DNA of 20,706 nucleotides, from assembly GCA_037179515.1 (NCBI GenBank), contig JAXCGZ010019184.1:65001-85706 (forward strand). Direction: 5' to 3'. The position numbers and the translations under genes were made by a program. Every line of letters starts with the position of its first letter. Position 1 is the stretch's first letter. The DNA comes from Halocaridina rubra. Lineage: Eukaryota > Arthropoda > Malacostraca > Decapoda > Atyidae. The notes beneath the pieces were generated by a model that ran no database searches, was not told the origin of the DNA, and saw only the letters and a list, made by a program, of their open reading frames with translations. Below are positions 1-9,412 of the stretch, piece by piece.

Positions 1-366
1 CTGATAAGAAAGCTTGGAGTAGTTTGTGGTCCTGAGGATATTGTAAACATACACCAACTAGGTAAATATTCGAGGGAAGGAAAGCCGAGACCAACAAAAG
101 TAACCTTTGAGAGAGGGGAAACATGTAGGGAAATATTGTTGAGAAAAAAAAGTCTAAAAGACCTTCAAGAATTCAAAGAAGTGTTCATTAGATGATACAG
201 AACACAGGAAGAGATGGGAAAGATCAAAAACTTGTTGCAAGAGGCAAGAAGGTTAAATGATGAAAGAAATGAAGAAGAGAAGAAAAATTTTCGTTATAGA
301 GTTCTTCCAGACAAAGGGGAGATAAAGAAGATAATGACAGAAGATCAGGGGATGGGGCCTCATTAA
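1..366 (+). pseudogene. LINE ORF1 protein, C-terminal part, with a nonsense codon
   Basis: Frame 1 is open from the window edge to TAA at 364-366 except for TGA at 193-195. The translation has RPTKVTFE near 93-116 and then a basic, charged stretch ending KNFRYRV near 283-303. In ORF1 proteins of Jockey-superfamily and L1-like elements, a fold reading '.P..V.F........L...K.LK' followed by a basic C-terminal domain binds the element RNA and acts as a nucleic acid chaperone; assignment here is by that pattern only. The TGA follows VFIR and plausibly replaces an arginine codon (CGA to TGA), a typical decay change. The N-terminal part lies outside the window. The last 67 bases overlap the open frame of ORF2. 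Confidence 0.6.
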
Positions 367-3191
367 GATTGTTATACACAAATGCTGATGGATTAGCTGG
401 TAAGGCAGTAGAATTAAAAGATAGGATTCACAACAGTAAGGCAGATATAGTAGCAATTACAGAGACTAAGTTGAGTGAGGACATAAACAGTGTCACAGTT
501 TTTCCTAAGGGCTTCAGAATACTAAGGGTTGAAAGATCTGAGAGGACTGGTGGAGGGATAGCACTGCTCATAAGTGAAAGGATTCAAGTTGAAGAAATAA
601 ACTTGGCTATAGAAAGTGAGTTCAAGGAATTTCTTGCTGCTCGCATAAATACTGGGTCAGAGAGCATTATAATAACTGTTGTATACAACCCACCAAGGAA
701 CCAAAATAGGCTTGAAGTTTATGAGGAAAGTCATATAGGCACTATTGAAGTCATAAACTCAGTTGTTAACATGGCACGGGAAAAAAAATGTAGGATTTTG
801 ATTATGGGAGACTTTAATCATAAAGAGATAGATTGGATAAATCTTGACCCACACAGTGGTGAGGACTCATTCGGGGCAAGATTCCTAGATTGCGTACAAG
901 GGAATTTCCTACACCAACATGTAATGGAACCAACGAGGGCCAGGGGTGGGATGAGCCATCACTACTTGATCTAGTGTTCACAGATAATGTGTTGGATATT
1001 GAAAAAATTGAGTATGAACCACCAATTGGAAAGAGTGACCACTGTGTGTTGTTGATGGAGTATATCATTGAAGATATTCTTCCTGAGAGTAGAGGCACTG
1101 AGGACATGAGGAGGAACTATCCGAAAGGAGATTACATCAAAATGAATGAGCTTTTTGCAGTTATTGACTGGAGAACCTTATTTTACAACAAATCTGTACA
1201 AGAAATGTATGACATCTTTTGTGAGAAATATGGGAAGATAGTAGATTGCTGCATACCTGTCACCAAAGTAGGTGTAATTCATGCCAGAGAGAAATGGTTC
1301 GATAATGGGTGTAAAAGAGTTAAGGAGTGGAGAGACAAATGCTGGAAAAGGTATAGGAGGAGAAAAAACATAAATGCCTGGCAAACCTACAAAAGAGCAA
1401 GAAATGACTAGCTAAGTAAAAGGAGAGAGGCAGAGAGAGACTATGAGAGAGACATCACCAGGAAGGCTAAAGAAAATCCCAAGCTTTTCCACAGCTTTAT
1501 CAGAGGAAAACTGAAGGTAAAAGAACAGGTTTTAAGGCTAAAGAGAGCGGATGGAAGCATCACTGAGACGGATGAAGAGATCTGCAAAGAATTGAACAAG
1601 GAGTTTCAGTCAGTATTTGCAGTAGAAAATACCCCACCCCCTCAGATTGCAGTGATAGAAGCTCAAGGGCCGGTATTAGAGAACATCAACCTTACAGCCA
1701 CAGAGGTATGCAAAGCGCTGATGGATTTAGATGTTCATAAAGCTACAGGTCCTGATGACATATCCCCTCATGTGCTTAAAAAATGCGCAAATACAATATC
1801 AGTGGCACTAAGTATCATATTTAAGGAGTCACTGGAGTCGGGGGAGATTCCAAGATGCTGGAAACAAGCAAATGTGATACCTATCTTCAAAAAGGGAAGG
1901 GGGGATACGGCTCTGAACTATAGACCAGTTTCCTTGACCAGCATAGTTTGCAAACTTATGGAGAAACTACTAAGGAAACATATCTCTCTTCACTTGGAAT
2001 CCTTCAACTTTTTGTCAGTGAGGCAACATGGCTTCAGAGAAGGTAGATCAACAGTAACAAACTTATTAGACTTTTATGATGAGGTAAGCCAAATCTTACA
2101 GGAAAGAGAGGGCGGGGTAAGATTGCATATTCCTAGACTTCCAGAAAGCGTTTGACACTGTTCCACATGGGAGACTTATTAGGAAGCTGCAATCAATGGC
2201 TAGAATAGGTGGAAATGTTTTGAAATGGATAAAAACTTACTTAGAAGGAAGGGAACAGAGGGTTAGAGTAAGACACTCAGTGTCTGAATGGAGAAGAGTT
2301 AGTAGTGGAGTTCCACAGGGTTCAGTTTTAGGGCCACTTTTGTTCCTTGTATATGTAAATGACCTACCAGAGTCTGTAAATGCATTCATAAATATGTTTG
2401 CAGATGACGCAAAGATTGTGAAGAAAGTAAAAAACGAGAACAATGGTAGAGAACTTCAGGAGGATCTAAATAATCTGCATGAGTGGTCAGAAAAGTGGCT
2501 AATGAAATTCAATACTTCAAAATGTAAGGTAATGAGAATGGGTACAAGTGCAAGAAGGCCCAAGCTTGACTACTCGGTGGCTAGAGTACAACTTCAAGAG
2601 ACAGAAAATGAGAGAGATCTAGGAGTAAATATACTGGCAGATTTGTCTCCAGAAATACATATAAATGGCATAGTAAGGGCAGCATATGCATTCTTATCAA
2701 ATGTAAGGGTAGCCTTCAGGCACATGGACAAGGAAATGTTCAAATATATTTATGTAACCTATGTGAGGCCAAAACTCGAATATGCAGCCCCCTTTTGGAA
2801 TCCGCACTTGAAAAAGCACATAGCTAAGCTTGAAAAAGTTCAAAGACATGCCACGAAACTGGGGCCAGAAATACGCAATCTCAGTTATGATGAGAGGCTG
2901 AGGGAATTAGACTTACCATCACTGGAAGCTAGAAGAGTGAGGGGGGATATGGTGACAGTCTTTAAATTCCTTCATGGTTATGATAGAGTGGATAGGGATG
3001 GATATTTTGATATGGCTGGCTCTAGAACTAGAGGTCATAGTTTGAAGCTTGGTAAGAAAACTTCTTTGCAGGATGTAAGGAAATACGTTTTCAGTGTAAT
3101 AGTAGTTGATAATTGGAATTGGCTAAGCGAGGAGGTAGTTAATGCTATCTCAATCCATAGTTTTAAGGACAGGTATGATAAGTATCACTAA
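300..3191 (+). pseudogene. LINE ORF2 (endonuclease-reverse transcriptase), broken copy
   Basis: The encoded protein would nick target DNA and reverse-transcribe the element RNA. The endonuclease part shows YTNADGLAGK (from 375), ITETKL (about 456-473), GDFN (about 810) and SDH (about 1035). The reverse transcriptase part shows YRPVSLTS (about 1920), LDFQKAFD split by a frameshift (about 2136), SSGVPQGSVLGPLL (about 2301) and FADD (about 2397). Compared with the intact copy at 10164-12800, this copy has lost one G in the run at 947-950, has TAG at 1409-1411 where the other copy has TAC, and has gained one base with nearby substitutions at 2111-2121. The frame reopens after a stop at 297-299, and there is no ATG in the 67-base overlap with ORF1. 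It ends at TAA 3189-3191. Confidence 0.88.
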
Positions 3192-3215
3192 GTATAAAAT
3201 GGAAGCGATGAGGAG

Positions 3216-3265
3216 ACGGGAAGATACGAGCTTTGAGCTCTTTCCCGTAAACACAATTAGGTAAT

Positions 3266-3271
<6 letters not shown>
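3216..3271 (+). other. LINE 3'-end hairpin and repeat tail, copy 1
   Basis: A 33-nt hairpin (3216-3248) has outer arms ACGGGAA and TTCCCGT and an inner stem GAGC/GCTC. It is followed by CACAATTAGGTAATCAC and then (AC)n. The same hairpin occurs at the same distance after the stop codon in the other two copies of the element. In CR1-type elements the reverse transcriptase is known to recognise the RNA 3' end, so this is a plausible template-recognition structure; that role is inference. Confidence 0.65.

Positions 3272-3350
<79 letters not shown>
3272..3350. repeat. (AT)n microsatellite
   Basis: Uninterrupted AT dinucleotide tract between the LINE tail and the SINE at 3351. A second (AT)n tract begins at the other end of that SINE, so both tracts may be halves of one original array split by the SINE insertion. 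Confidence 0.95.
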
Positions 3351-3675
<325 letters not shown>

Positions 3676-3903
3676 GATCGTTAACTCTCCTGAGGTCTAT
3701 TATAATAGCGCAGTTACTAGAGATCGAATGTCTTTCTGAGACTCCCGATATGCAAATGAGATTTAGTTTTTATTTTTCACGAATGATAAACTAAAGCTTA
3801 AAATGTTTCCATATCGATATGTTACGTTTGCTCAACTCTTTTTTGTGTGGTTTTATGTTGTCTTGATTACACGTGGCCGTCAAACGTTTTAGGAAAACGT
3901 TTT

Positions 3904-4081
3904 TAGTAGAACGCTCGCGACTATGAGTCGTTAGGTCGTCGGTTCGAAACCCGTCACCGTCTGAAGTAAGAAAGGACATTCACTCAGGGTAGCGGTCGCA
4001 CTTGCAGAAAGCCAAAGTCCTTCGCAAGTTGGCACGGTCGTAGCACTTAATCGAAAAGGGAGTCCGTGACGTAAAATCGGA
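3904..4081 (+). mobile_element. Diverged SINE relic of the same family
   Basis: The stretch follows the SINE consensus in order: CGCGACTATGAGTCG, a good box B (GGTTCGAAACC, 3941-3951), GTCTGAAGTAAG, CATTCACTCAGGGTAGCG, GTCCTTCGCAAG, GAAAAGGGAGTCCGTGACGTAAAA. Many substitutions separate it from the 193-bp copies, and its box A region is not recognisable, so it is an older copy or a related subfamily. No target duplication is visible. Confidence 0.7.
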
Positions 4082-4172
4082 TCATCCTAATAGAATACCG
4101 TATAGAAACAGTCTCAAATCCATTTCTGTTTTATTTTCTTTGTGCAGCTGCAGAGGGTACAGAAACGAATGC

Positions 4173-4500
4173 TTTTTTACTTTTATTTTTACTTTTTTAC
4201 TTTTTTTTACTTTTTTACTTTTTTTTACTTTTTTTTACTTTTTACTTTTTTTTACTTTTTTACTCTTACTTAGTTTTTACTTTTTTACTTTTATTACTTT
4301 TTTTACTTTTTTACTTTTTTTACTTTTTTGCTTTTTTTTACTTTTTTACTTTTTTTACTCTTACTTAGTTTTTACTTTTATTACTTTTTTTTTTTACTTT
4401 TTTACTTTATTTTACTCTTACTTTGTTTTTACTATTTTTTTAACTTTTTTACTTTTTACTTTTTTTACTTTTTTTTACTTTTTTACTTTATTGCTTATTT
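4173..4500. repeat. T-rich simple repeat, (T)5-8AC units
   Basis: Runs of 4-9 T separated by AC or ACTC repeat for about 330 bases. On the plus strand this gives phenylalanine/leucine-rich open frames in more than one frame, which are a by-product of composition and not genes. Confidence 0.9.
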
Positions 4501-4585
4501 TAAGCATGAAACAGATATAATAACGGGAAAAAAAGATCAAAACATGAATGCCACTCCTAGTGCATTATAAACCTCCAAAAATTGT

Positions 4586-4672
4586 TAAATTAGGTTAGGT
4601 AAGTATTGGTTAGGTAAGGCATCAACCTAACCTATTTTAACCTAAGTGAGCTTGACCTACACTAACCTAACA
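4586..4672. repeat. TTAGG / CCTAA motif cluster in inverted orientation
   Basis: TTAGGTTAGGT near 4590 and GGTTAGGT near 4608 are followed by AACCTAACCTA near 4624, AACCTAA near 4639 and CTAACCTAAC near 4662. The first and second halves can pair as a hairpin. TTAGG is the ancestral arthropod telomere unit, but here it is only two units long and interrupted. Whether it is an interstitial telomeric trace or a chance repeat is open. Confidence 0.45.
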
Positions 4673-4849
4673 ATGGACATGGTCATTTAATTAAATGGGA
4701 GTCGTTATCTTTTACTTGATCTAGTAAAAATAAACATTTGTTTGAATGAAACGAAACAGAAAAAAATAGTTCTTTTCAAGCTAATTTTATCATTGATATC
4801 CACTTATAAAGTAACTTGGCTAAATAACTTTCAATTAAATATATAATTG

Positions 4850-5078
4850 TAGAGAAGTGACTGAACAGTAGTCACCGTGGCTCAGGCGGTAGCGTCCGCG
4901 ACTTTGAGGCGTCAGGTCGAGGGTTCGCGCCCCGCCACGGTCTGAGGTTAGCAAGGTCATGCACTCAGGGAAACGATTACATCTGCCAAAACAAGTCCTT
5001 CGCAAGAAGGCAACCGTCCTAGCCCTTGGTAGAAAAGGGAGTCCATGACGTAAAAACACGCTAGAGAAGCCAATGAAC
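4850..5078 (+). mobile_element. tRNA-derived SINE, copy 3, with target-site duplications
   Basis: The SINE body is 4869-5061 (193 bp). It has box A (TGGCTCAGGCGG) and box B (GGGTTCGCGCCCC) and the family body. Flanking direct repeats lie at 4850-4866 and 5062-5078; they match at 14 of 17 positions (TAGAGAAG...TGAAC), as expected for an aged target-site duplication from LINE-driven insertion. The 3' end lacks the CCGGAA seen in other copies and reads GTAAAAACACGC instead. Confidence 0.88.
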
Positions 5079-5215
5079 GTTTCATGTATTTTATTTATAT
5101 ATTTCTTTATACATTTCTTTAAACAAAACTAGAGGCCTGTCATGAAATGGCCCTTTTTTCATACCCAATCTCTGCCAAGTTTATTGTGTTATTTATAAAA
5201 CGTGTTTCTTAAGCC

Positions 5216-5629
5216 TTCCGAAATGATATTGGAACGTTGCCGAATATTCCCATTTGGTGTTTTTGGCAACGCTCCAATTCCAAAATGATATTGGAACGTT
5301 GCCGAATATTCCCATTTGGTGTTTTCGGCAACGTCCCAATTCCGGAATGATATTGGAACGTTGCCGAATATTCCCATTTGTCGTTTTTGGCAACGCTCCA
5401 ATTCCGAAATGATATTGGAACGTTACCGAATATTCCCATTTGATGTTTTTGGCAACGCTCCAATTCCGAAATGATATTGGAACGTTGCCGAATATTCCCA
5501 TTTGGTGTTTTTGGCAACGCTCTAATTCCGAAATGATATTGGAATGTTGCCGAATATTCCCATTCGATGTTTTCGGCAACGCTCCAATTCCGAAATGATA
5601 TTGGAACGTTGCCGAATACTCCCATATGA
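5216..5629. repeat. 62-bp minisatellite with a hairpin in each unit (about 6.7 units)
   Basis: Units start at 5216, 5278, 5340, 5402, 5464, 5526 and 5588 (partial), with no length change between units and few substitutions. Each unit contains GGAACGTTGCC and, about 23 bases later, GGCAACGCTCC. These pair over 11 positions with one mismatch, so each unit can form a hairpin. The minus strand is free of stops in all three frames across the array, giving three overlapping open frames of 70-138 codons. These share the repeat peptide in different frames and show no start context or homology that I recognise, so I call the array non-coding. Confidence 0.92.
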
Positions 5630-6252
5630 TTTATGTCACATCCGCAGTGTTGCTACGATTTAGGGAATATTCCAAGTTATTCCAAGTTATTGTTACCAGA
5701 CGAGAGATGCAGAAAGTGGCAGACCATAGATCCATCTGCTGGTTCCACAGCTTGAGTACATCATCAGTTAATGTACTAATCTTCGATCTATATACAGGCA
5801 CCAATATTCCCCCTTATAAAGGGGTGACTGAGTCAAAGCAAAGTACCTTGATTCATTGCTGGAAGAAAATACAGAGGAGGAGATTTTCAGTCCCCTCGCT
5901 CCGCCCCATTTAGTCTACTTTAGCGACACGTAGGGGAACACGGAAGAAGTATTCTTACCCCCCTCCCTCAGGGGGAAAACTTGTAATCGAACAATATTTT
6001 TTTCACGAGCTATGGCACGGATAAAAGTAAGAAAATTGCCCCTTAATACATTTCATTCAATGAATGAACAAAAAAAAAAAAATAAATAAAATCCTTCCTT
6101 CTCTCTGGTACCTCGAAGGGTACGTCCATTGTTATATGTTTTGAATCATGGATCTGCCTGAAACTGGTTACATCCATTTTTTAAAGCTATTTTTTTTCCT
6201 TTTCCCCCTTCTTCATGCATAGTTTTTCTCTTCATTTTTTTTAGCAGCCTTT
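5630..6252. other. Intergenic or intronic stretch, no gene seen
   Basis: It contains a direct repeat ATTCCAAGTT next to itself at about 5669-5687, a near-palindrome CCCCTTATAAAGGGG at 5810-5824, and A-, T- and C-rich short runs from 5990 on. An open frame at 5626-5913 has no recognisable motif. TATAAA inside the palindrome could resemble a TATA box, but no transcript feature follows it. Confidence 0.5.
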
Positions 6253-6492
6253 TACATGTAGTTGGTTGGCTCATGGCACCAACTGCCTGTTGCGATACTA
6301 CAGCTGAAAGTATTTTAGACTTAAATAGGACTGTCCTGGACAGCTACGGATCCTTTTTTTATGCCTACATCTAAACAGAATATTCATGGATATTTGTTAC
6401 ACATCTCTTATTACCCTTTTACATCTGACAAGTCGCAACACTCCCCATCTCTGTTTCTCTTTGCTTTATGTTTCTTCGTGCCCAGGGCCGAT
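6253..6492 (-). repeat. Unclassified interspersed repeat, copy A
   Basis: The reverse complement matches the repeats at 6861 and 9413. Landmarks are CGAAGAAACATAAA, GAGAAACAGAGATGGGGAGT, TTGTGACTTGTCAGATGTA, the near-palindrome CTGTCCAGGACAG, GTATCGCAACAGGC and CCAACCAACTACATG. It is inverted relative to copy B with a 368-bp spacer. I find no terminal inverted repeats, protein motif or pol III boxes that would classify it. Confidence 0.75.
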
Positions 6493-6860
6493 GTGGGAAA
6501 TTTTCTTTGACCATCCTGGTTTCACAATATATAATGTTCTTATCTTTTGACTTTTATATGGCTTGCTTGTCGTAGGAGGATACTTGAAGGGATTTCTCTG
6601 TTGGTAAAGGAGTAAGAATTCCACTCTCATGTGTCTTGTACTTTGTAGGAGTCAACTAAAGGGGATATAGGGTAGAAAGTCTGCAGATCCAATTTCTTTC
6701 ATTTTTTTTTATTTTTTTTCTATCATAAAACCACAGAAAAGTTTTTTCTTCATTGTTGTCATCTTGTTTGCTTCGACCGGATACGACGATGTGTTTGAAA
6801 GTAAATATATTTTTTCTTTTGATGAGTATGATACTAGGACAGGAAAATTACATTATCCTT
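6493..6860. other. Spacer between inverted repeats A and B, no gene seen
   Basis: AT-rich sequence with T-runs near 6698-6718. It is the loop of the inverted pair 6253-6492 / 6861-7115. No coding frame, RNA gene or known repeat is visible. Confidence 0.5.
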
Positions 6861-7155
6861 ATCGGGCCTGGGCTCGAAGAAACATAAAACAAAGAGAAAC
6901 AGAGATGGGGAGTGTTGTGACTTGTCAGATGTGAAGGAATAATAAGAGATGTGCAACAAATTTGCGAGAATACTCTGTGTGGATTTAGGCATAGAAAAGG
7001 ATCCGTATCTGAAGGGAGATTTAACATCGAGCTGTCCTGGACAGTCCTATTAAAATCAGATAGACCTTCAGCGGTAGTATCGCAACAGGCGGCTGCTGCC
7101 GTGGACCAACCCACTACCTATAACTAACACATTGTGTGCAAAATCATTAACTTGA
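6861..7155 (+). repeat. Unclassified interspersed repeat, copy B
   Basis: Same family as 6253-6492 (opposite strand) and 9413-9712. It begins ATCGGGCCTGGGCTCGAAG, includes CTGTCCTGGACAG (two 6-bp arms around a single T) near 7034, and ends ACACATTGTGTGCAAAATC. Its 3' half from 6999 is repeated in tandem at 7163 with a period of 164 bp. The minus strand has an 88-codon open frame inside the repeat, without a recognisable domain. Confidence 0.75.
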
Positions 7156-7162
7156 GATGCGT

Positions 7163-7345
7163 GGATCCGTATCTGAAGGAAAACTTGACATCGAGCTGTC
7201 CTGGACAGTCCTATTTAAATCAAAATAAACCTTCAGCGGTAGTATCGTAACAGGCATCTAGTGCCGTGGGCCAACCCACTACCTATAGCTAATACATTGT
7301 GTATAAAATCCCTAACTTGGTATTTGTGAATTTTAAAATCAAGCG
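7163..7345 (+). repeat. Unclassified interspersed repeat, partial copy C
   Basis: Repeats the 3' half of copy B from GGATCCGTATCTGAAG through CTGTCCTGGACAG and CATTGTGTATAAAATC. The shared junction places it as a local tandem duplication with a 164-bp period rather than an independent insertion. It extends to a TGTGAATTTTAAA segment that is also present after copy D. Confidence 0.75.
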
Positions 7346-7535
7346 CAGTGTTTATAGGTGTGACCATGTACGATGTGTCTTTAGTTATAAATTTTTTTAA
7401 AATCTTTTTTTTTGCTTCCTTTGTTTCTCATATTAAGAACGACGATATTCTCATATTTGGTATATGTCCATTTTCTCATTATGACAAACACTATTCCACG
7501 TCATTAGTTATTTGTATGACATCCCTATAGTTCCG

Positions 7536-7728
7536 TTCCGGTTTTACGTCACGGACTCCCTTTTCAACCAAGGGCTAGGACGGTTGCCTTCTTGCGAAGG
7601 ACTTGTTTTGGCAGATGTAATCGTTACCCTGAGTGCATGCCCTTGCTAACCTCAGACCGTAACGGGGCTCGAACCCTCGACCTGACGCCTCAGAGTCGCG
7701 GACGCTACCGCTTGAGCCACGGTGACTA
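7536..7728 (-). mobile_element. tRNA-derived SINE, copy 4 (minus strand, full length)
   Basis: Reading the minus strand from 7728: TAGTCACCGTGGCTCAAGCG (box A), then GAGGGTTCGAGCCCC (a good box B), GGTTAGCAAGGGCATGCACT, and the ending GTAAAACCGGAA at 7536. Length is 193 bp, the same as the other complete copies. Flanks share only CTAT...TTCC on both sides, so a target duplication is possible but weak. Confidence 0.87.
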
Positions 7729-8030
7729 CTATGACTTTCCATTAGTGATGTAGACAAACAATGGTTTTTTGTTACAGTTGAAGGCAGCTATGAGTCAATT
7801 CCTCTGTGATTTTCTTCATTTCTCCTACAATTATGTCTGCTGTTCTTGCAAAATGTTTTTGTAAAATGTTTATAGCACTTTAGAGCAATCCAGTTGCGTT
7901 TGAATTGTATTTATTTAATCTGCTTTGTTGATCTTATTTCGTTTTTTTGATATGAAGCTTAATTTGACTTAAAAGTAGTACCACCATTTCTTTATATGAG
8001 AGCTGTTGAGACGTCTGTCGGTGAAGATGT
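7729..8030. other. AT-rich spacer, no gene seen
   Basis: About 300 bases between the SINE and the (TACA)n tract. It includes a short tandem GCAAAATGTTTTTGTAAAATG. No coding frame or RNA gene is supported. Confidence 0.5.
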
Positions 8031-8094
8031 CACATACGTACATACATACATACATACATACATACATACATACATACATACATACATGCATACA
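8031..8094. repeat. (TACA)n microsatellite, left of LINE copy 3
   Basis: About 14 TACA units in direct contact with the truncated 5' end of the LINE at 8095. The same tetranucleotide in the same strand orientation resumes directly after the LINE tail at about 9005. Confidence 0.95.
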
Positions 8095-8916
8095 TAAATG
8101 ACCTGCCAGAGTCTGTAAATTCTTTCATGAATATGTTTGCAGATGATGCAAAGAGTGTGAAGAAAGTAAGAAATGAGAACAATGGTAGAGAACTTCAGGA
8201 AGATTTAAATAGTCTGCATGAGTGGTCAGAAGAGTGACTAATGAAATTAAATACTTCAAAATGTAAGGTAATGAGAATGGGTACCAGTGCAAAAAGGCCC
8301 AAGCTTGACTACCTGGTGGCAGGAATACAACTTCAAGAGACAGAGAAGTAGAGATCTAGGAGTATTTATACTGGCCGATTTGTCTCCATTAATGCATATA
8401 AATGGCATAGTAAGGGTAGCAAATGTAAGGATAGCCTTCAGGCACATGGACAAGGAAATGTTCAGAAATATTTATGTAACCTATGTGAGGCTAAAGCTTG
8501 TATATGCAGTCCCCATTTGGGATCCACACTTGAAAAAACACGTAGTTAAACTGGAAAAAGTTCAAAGACATGCCACGAAAGTGGTGCCAGAAATACGCAA
8601 TCTCAGCTATGATTAGAGGCTGAGGGAATTAGACTTACCATCACCCGAAGTTAGAAAATTGAGGGGGGGGGGTAAGGTGACGGCTTTTAAATTCTTTCAT
8701 GGTTATGACAGAGTGGATAGGGATCGATATATTGATATGGCTGGCACTAGAACTAGAGGTCATAGTTTGAAGCTTTGTAACAAAACTTCTTTGCAGGATG
8801 TAAGGAAGTACTTTTTCAGTGTAAGAGTAGTTGATAATTGGAAGTCGCTAAGCGAGAAGGTAGTTAATATAAACTCAATCAATAGTTTTAAGTACAAGTA
8901 TGATACGCATCACTAA
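8095..8916 (+). pseudogene. LINE reverse transcriptase C-terminal part, broken
   Basis: It starts just upstream of the FADD catalytic motif of the reverse transcriptase (about 8129-8140, MFADDAK) and runs to TAA 8914-8916. Compared with the intact copy it has TGA at 8235-8237 in place of a tryptophan codon, a 2-base loss near 8345-8352 that shifts the frame, an in-frame 15-base loss near 8420, TAG at 8614-8616 in place of a glutamate codon, and an expanded G run (10 G) near 8663. It cannot make protein. Confidence 0.88.
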
Positions 8917-8940
8917 GTACAATATGGAGCCGACCAGGAA

Positions 8941-9006
8941 ACAGGAAGTTACGAGCTTTGGGCTCTTTCCCGTAAGAACAATTAGGTAATCACAATTCGG
9001 GAATCA
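8941..9006 (+). other. LINE 3'-end hairpin and repeat tail, copy 3
   Basis: The hairpin 8941-8973 keeps the 33-nt length of the other copies: ACAGGAA/TTCCCGT with one mismatch, and inner GAGC/GCTC. Two tail units follow, then CACATACATAC, which continues as the tetranucleotide array. Confidence 0.6.
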
Positions 9007-9182
9007 CATACATACATACACACGTACATACATACATACAAACATACTTACATACATACACGTACATACATACATACATGCATATGCATAAATACATACA
9101 TGCATACATACATGCATGCATACAAACGTACATACGCTCGTACGCACATACATACATGCATATGCGTATATACATACATGTA
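9005..9182. repeat. (ACAT)n microsatellite with interruptions, right of LINE copy 3
   Basis: CATA/ACAT tetranucleotides with variants (CACG, GCAT, AACA) for about 180 bases. Unit and strand are the same as at 8031-8094, which supports one ancestral array split by the LINE. Confidence 0.92.
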
Positions 9183-9280
9183 TTATCGTAATATCCTTCA
9201 TTCCTTAAAGGGAGAACTCAAAAGGAATGTATCTTAAGTTTGTATGATCAAATTTACCTGACATCATCTTTGACTTGACA

Positions 9281-9388
<108 letters not shown>

Positions 9389-9412
9389 GAACATAGGATA
9401 AGTCAATTGCTG

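Larger units (their letters stand above)
1..3271 (+). mobile_element. CR1-like non-LTR retrotransposon, copy 1 (5' end outside window, degraded)
   Basis: The order is the end of ORF1, an overlapping ORF2 (endonuclease then reverse transcriptase), a short 3' UTR with a hairpin, and a short repeat tail (CACAATTAGGTAATCAC) that runs into (AC)n and (AT)n. There is no poly(A). An apurinic-type endonuclease, a reverse transcriptase and a microsatellite-like tail are known features of the CR1 clade in the Jockey superfamily. The C-terminal pattern RGHSLKL...DVRKY.FS...VDNWN also looks CR1-like to me. The copy is inactivated by one frameshift of each sign, one nonsense codon in ORF2 and one nonsense codon in ORF1. 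From position 555 on it is collinear with the copy starting at 10164 and differs by a few per cent by eye. Clade assignment is from memory of family motifs and is not tested. Confidence 0.85.
8095..9006 (+). mobile_element. CR1-like LINE, copy 3 (strongly 5'-truncated)
   Basis: Homology to the other copies starts at TAAATGACC, which is position 2356 of copy 1, and continues through the stop codon, 3' UTR hairpin and tail (AATTAGGTAATCAC, then a mutated second unit AATTCGGGAATCAC). The junction with the microsatellite shares only TA. Truncation by incomplete reverse transcription is usual for this class. It carries more differences than copies 1 and 2 show to each other, so it is probably the oldest of the three. 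Confidence 0.9.

Noticed and set aside
814..1107. Antisense open frames within LINE ORF2
   Set aside because: Shadow frames of the sense coding sequence, repeated at the matching place in the other LINE copy.
4140..4570. Phe/Leu-rich open frames resembling membrane proteins
   Set aside because: Produced by the (T)nAC simple repeat. The composition alone gives hydrophobic residues.
5189..5625. Three overlapping minus-strand open frames of 70-138 codons
   Set aside because: They are the three frames of one 62-bp minisatellite. At most one could be coding, and none shows a start context or known motif.
5626..5913. 95-codon plus-strand open frame
   Set aside because: No recognisable domain, no splice or promoter support, and it begins within the end of the minisatellite.
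6848..7114. 88-codon minus-strand open frame in interspersed repeat B
   Set aside because: Lies fully within the repeat; the other copies carry differences that do not look protein-preserving, and no motif is present.
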